A stretch of 45,932 nt of DNA from Rhodospirillaceae bacterium (GCA_009840595.1 VXNK01000052.1:40028-85959), one strand, 5' to 3'. Positions 1 through 8,682 are shown, counted from the first letter of the stretch. A program made the numbers and translations. The notes: a model not told the origin generated them from the sequence alone.

Positions 1-2
1 AG

Positions 3-566
3 ATATTGCCTGTGTGCTTGTGTGGTATTTTTTGGCGAAGACACTTTATATACCTGCCTCTTTGGCGGGGGGCGGGCGCCCCGCCGCCGCGCCAGGGCAA
101 GCGCATTCCGCTCGAGGAACCGGATGTCGCGATCGGGGTTCCGGAATTCCCGGACGGGCTGGCCATCTCGATCATCTCGATCTTCCCGAGCTGCCTGTTC
201 ACCCTGCCCGGCAACACCTTCAGCGTGCGGCAGATCCGGCCCAAGAGCGTGAACGAGGTCGAGACCGTGTACACTTGGTACGCCTTCGAGGACGACGACG
301 ACGAAATGATCGAGCAGCGGCGCATGCAGAACAACATGTTCGGCCCGGCCGGCTATGTCGCGATGGAGGATGCCGAGGCGATGGAGCTGATCCAGCAGCG
401 CATTTCTGACGCCGCGCTGGAAGGCCGGTCGGTCCTCGAATTCGGCGGGCGCGGCACCGAGGACCGGATCGACCACATGCTGAGCGAGGGCGCCCTTCGG
501 GCATTCTGGAAGGGCTATTGCGATATCATGGACATACCGGTGTCCGACGGACAGGCGGCGGCGTGA
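3..566 (+). CDS. Ring-hydroxylating dioxygenase alpha subunit, C-terminal fragment
   Basis: This is the catalytic-domain tail of a Rieske non-heme iron dioxygenase large subunit. The recognisable part begins near base 93 and runs to the stop at 564-566. It contains the conserved segment TFSVRQIRPKSVNEVE and then a MEDAEAME stretch, the usual place of the aspartate that ligates the mononuclear iron. The Rieske domain and the first part of the catalytic domain are missing because the window starts here. Bases 1-92 read through in frame but give a Trp/Cys-rich sequence unlike the family, so the true 5' part is probably not what is shown. A beta-subunit gene follows within 12 bases, as in anthranilate- or terephthalate-type dioxygenase operons. 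The aromatic substrate cannot be inferred. Confidence 0.8.
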   Translation: MLPVCLCGIFWRRHFIYLPLWRGAGAPPPRQGKRIPLEEPDVAIGVPEFPDGLAISIISIFPSCLFTLPGNTFSVRQIRPKSVNEVETVYTWYAFEDDDDEMIEQRRMQNNMFGPAGYVAMEDAEAMELIQQRISDAALEGRSVLEFGGRGTEDRIDHMLSEGALRAFWKGYCDIMDIPVSDGQAAA

Positions 567-577
567 GGATGGCGGCA

Positions 578-1054
578 ATGGACTTTCTGGAAGCGGAACT
601 GCGGATCGGACGCCTGAACCAGGAATACGCCCGCTGCATCGACGAGGACCGGCTGGAGAGCTGGGTCGATTTCTTCGAGGGCGAGGACGCGCGCTACCTG
701 ATCCACCCGCGCGAGAATGCCGACGCCGGGCTGGAAGGCTACTGGATGTACTGCCGGAACAAGCCGATGATGCGCGACCGGATCATGGCGCTGCGCAAGG
801 CGAACATCTACAACATCCACTACGACCGGCACATCGTCGGCGGCAGCCAGGTCGTCGGGGTCGAGGACGGGGTCTACGACGTGCGGACCAGTTACTGCGT
901 CATCCAGACCGATGTCGAGGGCCGCAGCGAAGTGTTCAGCGCCGGCGAATACCGCGACAGGGTCGTGCTGAACAACGGCGCAGCGAAGTTCCGGGAGAAG
1001 ATCGTCGTGCCGGACACCTTCAACATCGAGCGTCCGCTCGCCGTGCCGATTTAG
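578..1054 (+). CDS. Ring-hydroxylating dioxygenase beta subunit
   Basis: This encodes a small subunit (158 aa) of an aromatic-ring dioxygenase, a SnoaL/NTF2-like fold that packs under the catalytic alpha subunit. The start MDFLEAELRIGRLNQEYARC resembles the family N-terminus, where a helix is followed by a conserved Asp-Glu-Asp region (CIDEDRLESW). GAGG at 565-568 lies nine bases before ATG 578, so I prefer this start over ATG 569, which would begin inside that ribosome site. It follows the alpha-subunit stop by 11 bases and is surely co-transcribed with it. Its stop overlaps the convergent molybdopterin oxidoreductase gene by four bases. No ferredoxin or reductase component is in view; it may lie upstream of the window or elsewhere. 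Confidence 0.88.
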   Translation: MDFLEAELRIGRLNQEYARCIDEDRLESWVDFFEGEDARYLIHPRENADAGLEGYWMYCRNKPMMRDRIMALRKANIYNIHYDRHIVGGSQVVGVEDGVYDVRTSYCVIQTDVEGRSEVFSAGEYRDRVVLNNGAAKFREKIVVPDTFNIERPLAVPI

Positions 1055-3816
1055 CCGTTCCGCCGCCCGTTCGGCTTGCCGCTGCCGTTCGCCGGCTCGC
1101 GCTCGGGTACGACCCGGACCCTGACGAGATCGGCGCTGCTGCCGGTGTTGTCGGTGAGCGAGACCGACATGGCCGCGACCGCGTTGAGGTTGGGCAGGTT
1201 CATGTCCTTCGCGTAGGGCGTTGCCCAGTGGTCGAACTGGCCGATCATCAGGATCGTATCCGGCCGGATGCCCTCGCGCAGTTCGGCGTTCCCTGTGGTC
1301 GCGCCGGTCGCCGACTCGATCCGTACGGGATCGCCGTCCCCGATACCGAGTGCCTGCGCCGCCGTGCGGTTCATCACGACGCCGCGATGGCCGGCGACAT
1401 TGTCCGCCACCTCGCGGATCATCGGGATCGTGACGTTGGCGCCCCAGGAATATTGCATGCTGCGCGCGGTCAGCGCCCAGAGCGGATAGTCGTCCGGATC
1501 GGCGCCGACCTCGCGGACATGGCCGGTCCAGTAGTCGGGGAAGCTACGGTAGGATGGCAGCGGTTCATACTCCTCGAGCTGCCTCTCCCACCAGTCGATC
1601 CCGGCCTCGCGCAGGCGGTTGGCGAGCTGCTCGCCGTGGCGCTTGAGCCGCTCCTGGTAGGGCATCTCGAAGCGCAGCCCATGCCGCTTGAAGAACGGAT
1701 AGAGATACCAGTCGCGCTCCGCCGCCTCGCGCAGCAGGTAGGCGTGCTCGCGGAACCAGTCCAGGCCGCGGACCTCCGCGCCGCCGGTCAGCGCATGGCT
1801 GCCGGCGCGCGCCACACGGTCCCAGATTTCGTCGGCGGTATGGCGCCGGCCGGGGGCGAGGCTGTAATCGTAAGCTTCCGACGCCAGCGGCACGCCGAGC
1901 CGGCCTTCGTTGATGACGCCGTGATAGGCGTCCAGGATTCCGGTCCGCGCCGCCAGCTCGCTCGCGATGTCGGTCATGTCGCGGCAGTCGACTGCCGGCT
2001 CGACCGCCGGCTGGCGGATCGCCCAGCCGCGGTGGTGCCAGAATTGTTCCATGAACTGGCTGCCGCCGATCTTGATCAGCTGCAGGCTTTCCAGATCAGT
2101 CGCCTCGGGCAGCAGCAGGTCGGCCATCCAGTTGGTTTCGTCGAGGGTGTAGGCGAAGCTGATGAGATAGGGAAAATCCGCGATCTTGTCGGCCACGCGC
2201 GGCCCGTCCCACATCGAGATCGCCGGGTTGGTGCGGAAAGTGATCCAGACATCCGGCAGGGTCTGGCGGGGCATTCCCTTCGGTTTCGCATTGTGGAAGA
2301 TCCACGGCAGCGTGGTCGGGCCGAGGGCCTGGGAGCGCGGCGAATCCCCGGCCAGCGGCACCAGCGTGTTGTAGGCGTTGCGGATCTTCGGCTGCGCCTG
2401 CCAGCCCTGGCGCGACGTGTCGTTGAAGGGGAAATCCATGAAGCCGTCGTTGGTCGGCGTAATGCTGGCGAAGCGGTCGTCGGGCGGCTCGTTGAGCTTG
2501 AGCACCGCAGGCCCGACTGTGCCGCCCGGCACCTCCAGCGCCCCGACCAGCGTCGCCAGCACGACGCGCGCCCAGCAGGCCTGGTAGCCGCCCCAGCCGT
2601 TGTTGACGCTCTTGCCGAGCAGGATCGAGACCGGCCGCAGCGGCAGCGTCTCGCCGTCGATTTCGACCGTCTCGCCGACCCGGGCATGGGCGAGGAATTC
2701 GTCGGCGACGCGCCGGATGCGCTCGGCCGGGATGTCGCATTCGCCTTCCGCCCAGTCGGGCGAACAGGGCGCCATGTGGTCGAGCAGAAGCTGGAACGCA
2801 GGCTTCGCCTCGGCGTCCTCGTGCCGCCACAGGGCGCCGTCCGCGCCGCGCTCGACGCCCGCCGCGCGATAGCTGCCGGCGAGTGCCGGTTCGCCGATGT
2901 CGGCGTCGAACGGCTTGTCGGCGCCGTCCGTCAGGTCCCGGATCAGCGGCTTGTCGGTTTCCGGATCGCGCAGATAGTAGCCGTTCGGCCCGACCAGATA
3001 GGGCGCGGCGGTATCCCGGCCGAGGAACGGCAGGTCGCAGACCGCGCGCCAGTTGCGCTCGTGCAGGATCCGGTGGATCAGGGCGTAGAGGAAGGCGGCG
3101 TCGGTCTTCGGTTTGACCGGCAGCCATTCCGACGAACAGGCCGCCGTGACCGACAGATGCGGCTCGACCTGGACCCGCTTGAGGCCGGCGGCGCGCGCGT
3201 CGGCCTGACGCCAGGCGCCGGTCACGCCCGAAGAATTCTCGATATTCTTGCCGCAGTTGACGATGTAGTCGCAGCGCGGCGTGTCGGGCGCGCAGACGAA
3301 GGCCCGGTGCCACAGTTCGCCGTAGAAATGCTCCGAATGGTAGCATTTGGCGCCGGAGCCCGCGCCGTAGCCCATATCGACCGGGCCCCAGGCGGCGAAG
3401 AAGGCGGGCAGCGTGCCGATATATTTCGGCGGCGAGTCGTCGCCGCCGAGGGTGAAGGCGAGGCGCGGATAGCCCGACTCGTCGCGCAGGCCGGCCGCCC
3501 GGATGGCGTTCAGCTTTTCGGCCACGATGCCGAACGCCTCGTCCCACGAGATCGGCACGAAGCCGGGGTCCTCGCTCCGGCCCTTGCGCGGGTTGGTCCG
3601 CTTCATCGGCCGGGCGATGCGGTGCGGGTTGTAGGTTTTCTGGATCAGCCCGTAGGCCTTGACGCAGACCCGCCCGCCGGCCGGATGCTCGGCGATGTCG
3701 AAATTCGGCTCGACCCGCAGCGCCACGCCGTCGCGCACCTCGACCTTCATCAGGTCCGGGCCCGCGGCGCACTGGTTGCAGTAGACCGGAACCTTCCGGA
3801 TTTCGCCGCTGGTCAT
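1051..3816 (-). CDS. Molybdopterin oxidoreductase, DMSO reductase family large subunit
   Basis: This 921-aa protein has the layout of a molybdo-bis(MGD) oxidoreductase. It has an N-terminal cysteine segment (C13, C16, C51), then an AKCYHSEHFYGE segment whose C158 is the likely molybdenum ligand. Long MGD-binding regions follow, with a C-terminal molydopterin dinucleotide-binding domain (WALTARSMQYSWGAN). The usual third cluster cysteine (CxxCxxxC) is absent: residue 20 is proline. No twin-arginine signal is present, so it should act in the cytoplasm. No iron-sulfur or membrane partner subunit is adjacent. Close relatives I recall include phenylacetyl-CoA- or arsenate-type oxidoreductases, but substrate assignment is not possible. 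The gene is alone on its strand, convergent with the dioxygenase genes and divergent from the LhgO-like gene. Confidence 0.85.
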   Translation of the reverse strand: MTSGEIRKVPVYCNQCAAGPDLMKVEVRDGVALRVEPNFDIAEHPAGGRVCVKAYGLIQKTYNPHRIARPMKRTNPRKGRSEDPGFVPISWDEAFGIVAEKLNAIRAAGLRDESGYPRLAFTLGGDDSPPKYIGTLPAFFAAWGPVDMGYGAGSGAKCYHSEHFYGELWHRAFVCAPDTPRCDYIVNCGKNIENSSGVTGAWRQADARAAGLKRVQVEPHLSVTAACSSEWLPVKPKTDAAFLYALIHRILHERNWRAVCDLPFLGRDTAAPYLVGPNGYYLRDPETDKPLIRDLTDGADKPFDADIGEPALAGSYRAAGVERGADGALWRHEDAEAKPAFQLLLDHMAPCSPDWAEGECDIPAERIRRVADEFLAHARVGETVEIDGETLPLRPVSILLGKSVNNGWGGYQACWARVVLATLVGALEVPGGTVGPAVLKLNEPPDDRFASITPTNDGFMDFPFNDTSRQGWQAQPKIRNAYNTLVPLAGDSPRSQALGPTTLPWIFHNAKPKGMPRQTLPDVWITFRTNPAISMWDGPRVADKIADFPYLISFAYTLDETNWMADLLLPEATDLESLQLIKIGGSQFMEQFWHHRGWAIRQPAVEPAVDCRDMTDIASELAARTGILDAYHGVINEGRLGVPLASEAYDYSLAPGRRHTADEIWDRVARAGSHALTGGAEVRGLDWFREHAYLLREAAERDWYLYPFFKRHGLRFEMPYQERLKRHGEQLANRLREAGIDWWERQLEEYEPLPSYRSFPDYWTGHVREVGADPDDYPLWALTARSMQYSWGANVTIPMIREVADNVAGHRGVVMNRTAAQALGIGDGDPVRIESATGATTGNAELREGIRPDTILMIGQFDHWATPYAKDMNLPNLNAVAAMSVSLTDNTGSSADLVRVRVVPEREPANGSGKPNGRRNG

Positions 3817-3972
3817 GGCGCGGTTTCTCGCTGTAGCGCAGCCGGCCGGCGCGGCCGCGGCATGGCCTGCGGGGATTATGTCAACTTCAGCCCGGTTTGC
3901 CTATGATGGCGCGGCATGCGGGCCGGGTGCCCGGCATGTTCCGGCCTCTCCCGAACGACCCGGCAAACCGCC
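3817..3972. promoter_or_regulatory. Divergent intergenic region with imperfect hairpin
   Basis: These 156 bases separate the divergent molybdopterin oxidoreductase and LhgO-like genes, so promoters for both must lie here. An imperfect inverted repeat sits at about 3915-3938: CATGC and GGGC arms pair with GCCC and GCATG, with one bulged G. I cannot assign -10/-35 boxes with confidence. The repeat may be an operator or simply GC-rich structure. Confidence 0.35.
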
Positions 3973-5100
3973 ATGACCGAAACCGTCGAGTGCATCGTTG
4001 CCGGTACCGGCATCGTCGGGCTGGCGATCGCAAGGGCTCTGGCGCGGGCCGGTCGCGAGGTCGTCGTCGTCGAACGCAACGCCTGGATCGGCAACGAGAC
4101 CAGTTCGCGCAACAACGAGGTCGTCCACGCCGGTTTTCTCTACGCGCCGGGTTCGCTGCGCGCCCGCCTGTGCCGCCCGGGCGCCGAACGCATCTGGCGC
4201 TATTGCGAGAGCCGGGGCATTCCCTGCCGCCGGCTCGGCAAGCTGATGCCGGCGGCGGACGAAACCGAGCTTGGGCTCCTCGCCGGACTGGTCGAGGGCG
4301 GCCGGAGAGTCGGTGTTCCCGAACTGGAACTGCTGGACGCCGCCGGGGTCGCGCGGCTGGAGCCGGCCCTGCGCTGCGCGGGCGCGCTCCATTCGCCGTT
4401 TACCGGCGTCGTCGATACGCACGCGCTGATGCTCGCCTATCGCGGCGACGCGGAGGACCGCGGCGCGATGATCGCCTTTTCGAGCGCGGTGACGGGCGGC
4501 GACGTGCGCGACAGCATCCGGCTGCGCGTCGCCGGCGCGGACGGCGGCGAAACGGCGGTCGCCTGCCGCGTCTTCGTCAACGCCGCCGGGCTGGGCGCCC
4601 GCCGGATTGCGCTGTCCCTGACCGGCCTGGCGCCGCGCTTTGCGCCGAGGGTGCATTATGCCCTGGGCCGGTTCCTGGCATGGAGCGGCCGGCCGCCGTT
4701 CGGGCGCATCGTCGTGCCGCTTGGCGACCGCCTTGCCAATGGCGGCGCCTTCACTCTCGACATTGCCGGGCGAGGCAAGTTCGGCGGCGACCTCGTGTGG
4801 GTCGATGAAGTCGACTACCGGATGCCCGGCGATCTTGCCGCCAAATTCGCCGGTGCGATCCGCAGCTACTGGCCCGAGGTCGACGAAAGCCGCCTGTCGC
4901 CCGACTATGCCGGCATCCGGCCGCGCACCTGGGGGCCGGAGGCGGGCAACGGCGACTGGACGGTCTCCGGCCCGGCCGATCACGGCGTGCCGGGCCTGGT
5001 CAACCTGCTCGGCATCGAAACGCCCGGCGTCACCGCGGCGCTGTCGCTTGCCGACCACGTCCTGGGGTTGCTGGGGATCGCACCGGCACCCGAGGACTGA
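3973..5100 (+). CDS. lhgO: FAD-dependent L-2-hydroxyglutarate oxidase-like protein
   Basis: This encodes a 375-aa DAO-family flavoprotein. The FAD-binding motif GTGIVG is at residues 11-16, with the nucleotide-binding acidic residue at the end of the second strand (VVVVER). The segment TSSRNNEVVHAGFLYAPGSL is characteristic of L-2-hydroxyglutarate oxidases/dehydrogenases, which oxidise L-2-hydroxyglutarate to 2-oxoglutarate and pass electrons to oxygen or quinone. The C-terminal RPRTWGPEAGNGDW region also fits. Other 2-hydroxy acids remain possible. I chose ATG 3973 because the protein then begins a few residues before the first beta strand; the upstream in-frame extension is not family-like. 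It is convergent with the MarR gene downstream. Confidence 0.78.
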   Translation: MTETVECIVAGTGIVGLAIARALARAGREVVVVERNAWIGNETSSRNNEVVHAGFLYAPGSLRARLCRPGAERIWRYCESRGIPCRRLGKLMPAADETELGLLAGLVEGGRRVGVPELELLDAAGVARLEPALRCAGALHSPFTGVVDTHALMLAYRGDAEDRGAMIAFSSAVTGGDVRDSIRLRVAGADGGETAVACRVFVNAAGLGARRIALSLTGLAPRFAPRVHYALGRFLAWSGRPPFGRIVVPLGDRLANGGAFTLDIAGRGKFGGDLVWVDEVDYRMPGDLAAKFAGAIRSYWPEVDESRLSPDYAGIRPRTWGPEAGNGDWTVSGPADHGVPGLVNLLGIETPGVTAALSLADHVLGLLGIAPAPED

Positions 5101-5148
5101 AGACGGAACCGGGGGGGGCGGACCCAGAGCTCCAGCCGGCCCTTCGCC

Positions 5149-5610
5149 CTACCGGCCGCCCTGCTGCAACACGTTGTTGCGCATCCGCTTGAGCAGCGCC
5201 AGCAAGGTCCGCCGCTCCTCGGCGGAAAAGCCGTCCATGGTCGACTCGATAATGCGCAGGACGCTGGGATAGGCCTCGTCCACTTTCCGGCGGCCGGCTT
5301 CCGTGAGGCAGACCAGCACGTTGCGCCGGTCGTGCGGCGGCGTCTTGCGCTCGATCAGCCCGTCGCGCGCCATCTGGTCGACGATCCGGCTGAGATTGGA
5401 CCGGTCGATCGCCAGCTTGCCCGAGAGATAGCCGATATTGTGGCCGTCGCTCTCCTGGAGCACCGCCAGCACCCGCCAGAACATCACCGAGATGCCGAAC
5501 GGGCGCAGGGCATGGTTGAGGGCCGCAAAATTTCCCGACTGGATGGTGTAAATGTAATAGGTCGGGAAATCGGTGACGGAGAAACGCACTTGAGTCAGGT
5601 CATCGGGCAA
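5149..5610 (-). CDS. MarR-family transcriptional regulator
   Basis: This encodes a winged-helix regulator of 153 aa. The recognition region LAIDRSNLSRIVDQMARDGLIERKTPPHDRRNVLVCLTEAG (about residues 66-106) has the typical MarR wing with the DxR motif (HDRRN). Such dimers repress divergent or nearby genes and release DNA on binding small aromatic or other ligands. No ATG is available at the N-terminus: I use TTG 5610, with GGGAG about ten bases upstream on this strand. GTG 5589 is the alternative. It is divergent from the metallo-hydrolase gene at 5745, which is its most likely target together with itself. Confidence 0.82.
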   Translation of the reverse strand: MPDDLTQVRFSVTDFPTYYIYTIQSGNFAALNHALRPFGISVMFWRVLAVLQESDGHNIGYLSGKLAIDRSNLSRIVDQMARDGLIERKTPPHDRRNVLVCLTEAGRRKVDEAYPSVLRIIESTMDGFSAEERRTLLALLKRMRNNVLQQGGR

Positions 5611-5694
5611 GGGTCGGCCGGCTCCCTGTTTTCCGCATTGTCGACATGTATTTTGCAGGTGACATCCGGCCCGGCGGCTTGATACACCGATATA

Positions 5695-5715
5695 TGAAAT
5701 ATGGATGTAATTTCA
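5695..5715. promoter_or_regulatory. Candidate MarR operator in divergent promoter
   Basis: TGAAAT (5695-5700) and ATTTCA (5710-5715) form an inverted repeat with a nine-base spacer. It sits in an AT-rich strip between the divergent MarR gene and the metallo-hydrolase gene, 30 bases before the latter's start codon. Position, AT content and symmetry suit a MarR-dimer site. This is inference from sequence only. Confidence 0.4.
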
Positions 5716-5744
5716 CTTAAATCAACCGGCTTCCCGGAGGCTTC

Positions 5745-6638
5745 ATGCGCATCGTCATGCTCGGCACGGCCGCCGCCGCGCCCGATCCGGACCGCAACCA
5801 CTCGGCCATCCTGATCACCGTCCGCGGCCGGCACTACATGTTCGACTGCGGCCACGGCGCGACGCACCAGTTGATCCGCAGCAACGTCAATCCCGGCCAT
5901 GTCGATACGGTGTTCCTGTCGCACCTGCACTACGACCATGTCGCCGACTTCGCATTTTTCGTGCTGACCAGCTGGATCACGAACCGGGAGAACGCGCCGG
6001 TCGTGGTCGGCCCGCCCGGCACGCGCGGCTTCGTCGAGCACCAGTTCGCCGACGGCGCCTTCGCCAAGGATATCGAGGCGCGGGCCGCCTACAAGAACCG
6101 CCAGGGCAACATGCATGTGCTCAAGCCCGACGTGCGGGAATGCGAGCCCGGCCTGGTGTTCGAGGACGATCTGGTCCGGGTCTCGGCCTGCTATGTCGAG
6201 CACATCCCGCAAGAAATCTCGCCCTGCTTCGGCCTGCGGCTGGATTCGGTCGACGGCAAGTCGGTGGTGTTCTCGGGCGACACCGCGCCGTGCGAGCGGC
6301 TGGTCGAACTGGCGCAGGACTGCGACCTGCTGATCCACGAATGCACCTTCCCGGAAAAGGCGCTGGAATTCCGCCGCAAGGCCAATGTCGGCACCTGGGC
6401 CCATACCAGCCCGGTCGAACTCGGCAAGATCGCCACGGCGTCGCGCTGCAAGAGCCTGGTCGCGACCCATTTCGGCAGCTTCGATACGACGTACCCGGTG
6501 CTGCGCGACATGATGTCGGTCCACATGCCGCGCGAGCTGATCGGCCCCGCCTTCATGGAGGATGTCGTCGCCGACATCCGCCGGAACTACAGCGGCGAAC
6601 TCCGCCTCGCCCACGACGGCATGCGCATCGACCTGTAG
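5745..6638 (+). CDS. Metallo-beta-lactamase-fold hydrolase, RNase Z/arylsulfatase-like
   Basis: This 297-aa protein is a zinc hydrolase of the RNase Z-like branch of the MBL superfamily. The core motif is H60-x-H62-x-D64-H65 (SHLHYDH). Further ligands are probably H153, D179 (FSGDTAP) and H242 (ATHFGS), and H220 in WAHTSPVELG occupies the position of the family's catalytic histidine. The N-terminal MLGTAAAAPDPDRNHSA segment is typical of this branch. Many such proteins act on small esters or sulfates rather than tRNA, and the catabolic setting favours that. GGAGG at 5736-5740 supports the start. It is divergent from a MarR regulator and convergent with the TRAP permease genes. Confidence 0.82.
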   Translation: MRIVMLGTAAAAPDPDRNHSAILITVRGRHYMFDCGHGATHQLIRSNVNPGHVDTVFLSHLHYDHVADFAFFVLTSWITNRENAPVVVGPPGTRGFVEHQFADGAFAKDIEARAAYKNRQGNMHVLKPDVRECEPGLVFEDDLVRVSACYVEHIPQEISPCFGLRLDSVDGKSVVFSGDTAPCERLVELAQDCDLLIHECTFPEKALEFRRKANVGTWAHTSPVELGKIATASRCKSLVATHFGSFDTTYPVLRDMMSVHMPRELIGPAFMEDVVADIRRNYSGELRLAHDGMRIDL

Positions 6639-6648
6639 CCGGCCGGCG

Positions 6649-7947
6649 CTACATCTGGTTGGGCAGCCAAAGCACGATTATCGGGAAGGCGATCAGCATG
6701 ACCAGGCGCACCAGGTCGGAAGCGATATAGGGCGTCACGCCGGCATAGATCGACTTGAGCGGCACGTTCGGCGCCTCGCCCTTGATGACGAAGACGTTGA
6801 GGCCGAACGGCGGCGTGATCAGGCCGAGTTCGGTCACCATGACCACGATGACCCCGAACCAGATCGGATCGAAGCCCAGGCCGACGATGGTGGTGAAGAA
6901 CACCGGCACCGTCAGCAGGATGATCGCCATTGCCTCCATGAAGCAGCCGAGGACGACATAGAACAGGATTATGAGCGCCAGCGTGCCGTAGCGCCCGAGA
7001 TCGAGGGAGAGCAGCGCTTCGGCCACTTGCTGGGGAAACTGTGTGATCGTGAGGAACCGGGCGAACAGGATCGCCCCGATCAGCACGATGAACAATGCGC
7101 CGGTCGTGATCAGCGCTTCGCGCAGGCAGTCGAGCAGCCGGCCGACCGACATGCGGCCGATGGCGAAGGCCAGGATGCCGACGGCGGCGGCGCCCATGGC
7201 CGCGGCCTCGGTCGGGGTGAAGACGCCGCCGTAGATGCCGCCGATGACGAAGGCGAACACGGCCAGGATCGGCCAGACCGTCCTGAGCGAGGCAAAGCGG
7301 GTGCGCCAGTCCGACCGTTCGCCCGCAGGCACCCATTCCGGCCGCACCACGGCGACGCCCTGCACCGCCGCCATATACATCAGCACGGCGAGCAGGCCGG
7401 GGAGCAGGCCGGCGACGAAGAGCCGGCCGATATCGGTTTCCGTGATGATGCCGTAGACGGCGAGCACGATGGAGGGCGGGATCAGGATGCCCAGCGTGCC
7501 GCCGGCCGCGATGGTGCCGGTCGCCAGGCTGTCGGCATAGCCGTAGCGCCGCATTTCCGGCAGGGCGACCTTCGACATGGTCGCCGCAGTCGCGACGGAC
7601 GAGCCGCAGATCGCCGCGAACCCGCCGCACGCCGCGACGGTGGACAGCGCCAGGCCGCCGCGCCGGTGGCCGAGCCAGGCGTTGGAGGCGCGGAACAGGT
7701 CGCGGCTCATGCCGGACGCGTTGGCCAGCGCGCCCATCAGGACGAACAGGGGCACCAGCCCGAAGGTGAAGTCGGTCAGCGTGCGGATCGGCGTCAGCTC
7801 CAGCAGCGACAGGGCCGGGCCGATATCCGTCAGCACGGCGAAGCCCCCGACGCCGACCAGCACCATCGCGATGCCGACCGGCACGCGCAGCAGCATGAGC
7901 GTGAACAGAACGACGAAGGCGCCGATCGCAAGGCTGAGGCCGTCCAT
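6649..7947 (-). CDS. dctM: TRAP transporter large permease (DctM)
   Basis: This 432-aa inner-membrane protein is the ion-coupled transport subunit of a tripartite ATP-independent periplasmic transporter. It is almost wholly hydrophobic, with about a dozen membrane segments, and carries family signatures such as SGMSRDLFRASNAWLGHRRG, AAGGTLGILIPPSI near residue 150 and PVFFTTIVGLGFDPIWFGV near the C-terminus. The length is normal for DctM. It follows the small permease gene by 18 bases on the same strand, and the matching receptor is divergently transcribed at 8683. Together they import an organic acid using the sodium or proton gradient. Confidence 0.93.
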   Translation of the reverse strand: MDGLSLAIGAFVVLFTLMLLRVPVGIAMVLVGVGGFAVLTDIGPALSLLELTPIRTLTDFTFGLVPLFVLMGALANASGMSRDLFRASNAWLGHRRGGLALSTVAACGGFAAICGSSVATAATMSKVALPEMRRYGYADSLATGTIAAGGTLGILIPPSIVLAVYGIITETDIGRLFVAGLLPGLLAVLMYMAAVQGVAVVRPEWVPAGERSDWRTRFASLRTVWPILAVFAFVIGGIYGGVFTPTEAAAMGAAAVGILAFAIGRMSVGRLLDCLREALITTGALFIVLIGAILFARFLTITQFPQQVAEALLSLDLGRYGTLALIILFYVVLGCFMEAMAIILLTVPVFFTTIVGLGFDPIWFGVIVVMVTELGLITPPFGLNVFVIKGEAPNVPLKSIYAGVTPYIASDLVRLVMLIAFPIIVLWLPNQM

Positions 7948-7965
7948 CTTGCAGCGGCCCGCCCG

Positions 7966-8475
7966 CTAGTCGACCGCCGGCCCGGCCGCGGGCGCGGCGA
8001 TCTCCCTGCCGCACAGGACCGCCCAGAGGCGCACGGCGCTCAGGAAGGCCGCAGCGCAGGCCGAGAGGGCCACGAGCCCGTAGAAGATCCACAGCGGGAG
8101 GGCGAGATCGAAGGTCACCTCCTCCGACGCGATGACGGACTCGACCCGGCCGAACATGATCCAGGCGATCGCCAGGATGACCGAGAAAGTCACCGCCGAT
8201 GCAACGATGTCGATCGCCCTCTTCGCCTGCGCGCCGACCGCAAGCCACACCGTGTCCATGGTGATCTGCTGGCCGTAGTAGGATGCCAGCGCAATGCCGT
8301 TCATCAGGGCGACACCCATGACGAGCCGGCCGAGATCGTTGGTGTCGGGAATCGGCGCATTGAAGAAAAAGCGCAACAGCACCGAGACGAAGACCAGCAG
8401 GGTCACGCCGAGCAGGAGCAGGGCGGCAAGGACGGACAGGGTCCGGATTGCGCGGTCGAGAAGTTTCGATTCCAT
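7966..8475 (-). CDS. dctQ: TRAP transporter small permease (DctQ)
   Basis: This 169-aa protein has four hydrophobic segments, the hallmark of the DctQ small membrane subunit. The first lies at about residues 13-35 and the last at about 127-150. The conserved loop around residues 38-50 (FNAPIPDTNDLGRLVM) includes the acidic residues typical of the family. I chose ATG 8475 because it precedes a short charged N-terminus (MESKLLDRAIR) and the first membrane helix; upstream sequence in the same frame is intergenic. The gene directly precedes dctM, and the two subunits form the membrane complex for the receptor encoded divergently. Confidence 0.88.
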   Translation of the reverse strand: MESKLLDRAIRTLSVLAALLLLGVTLLVFVSVLLRFFFNAPIPDTNDLGRLVMGVALMNGIALASYYGQQITMDTVWLAVGAQAKRAIDIVASAVTFSVILAIAWIMFGRVESVIASEEVTFDLALPLWIFYGLVALSACAAAFLSAVRLWAVLCGREIAAPAAGPAVD

Positions 8476-8682
8476 TCCTGGCCCGGTATCGGTCGGCGCG
8501 GCGCCAGCGCCGCTCGCCCTTTTTCGCATTTCGGGCGCGTTCGCGCATCCCCGACATATGAGAATATTATTGTATTTTACATGTTTTTCGGTATGGTGAG
8601 AACCGCCTGCAACGAATGGCCCCCGGTCCGGTTTCCGGCCGGGTGCGGACGCACTTATGCGGGCATCGAGGGAGGAAGACAG
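8476..8682. promoter_or_regulatory. Divergent TRAP promoter region, AT-rich core
   Basis: These 207 bases lie between dctQ (minus) and the receptor gene (plus). Bases 8556-8596 are strongly AT-rich in an otherwise GC-rich window (runs such as GAATATTATTGTATTTTACATG) and probably hold the promoters for both operons. No regulator gene is adjacent. I could not single out one -10/-35 pair. Confidence 0.5.

Noticed and set aside
1228..3906. Very long plus-strand open frame (about 890 codons) opposite the molybdopterin oxidoreductase
   Set aside because: It is the antisense shadow of a clear family member; high third-position GC keeps the opposite frame free of stops. Its composition (Arg, Ala, Gly, Asp, Val without folds) is typical of such shadows.
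6562..8682. Plus-strand frame running into dctP with a long His/Gln/Asp-rich N-terminal part
   Set aside because: It is antisense to dctM and dctQ. The true dctP start is ATG 8683 with a signal peptide and strong ribosome site.
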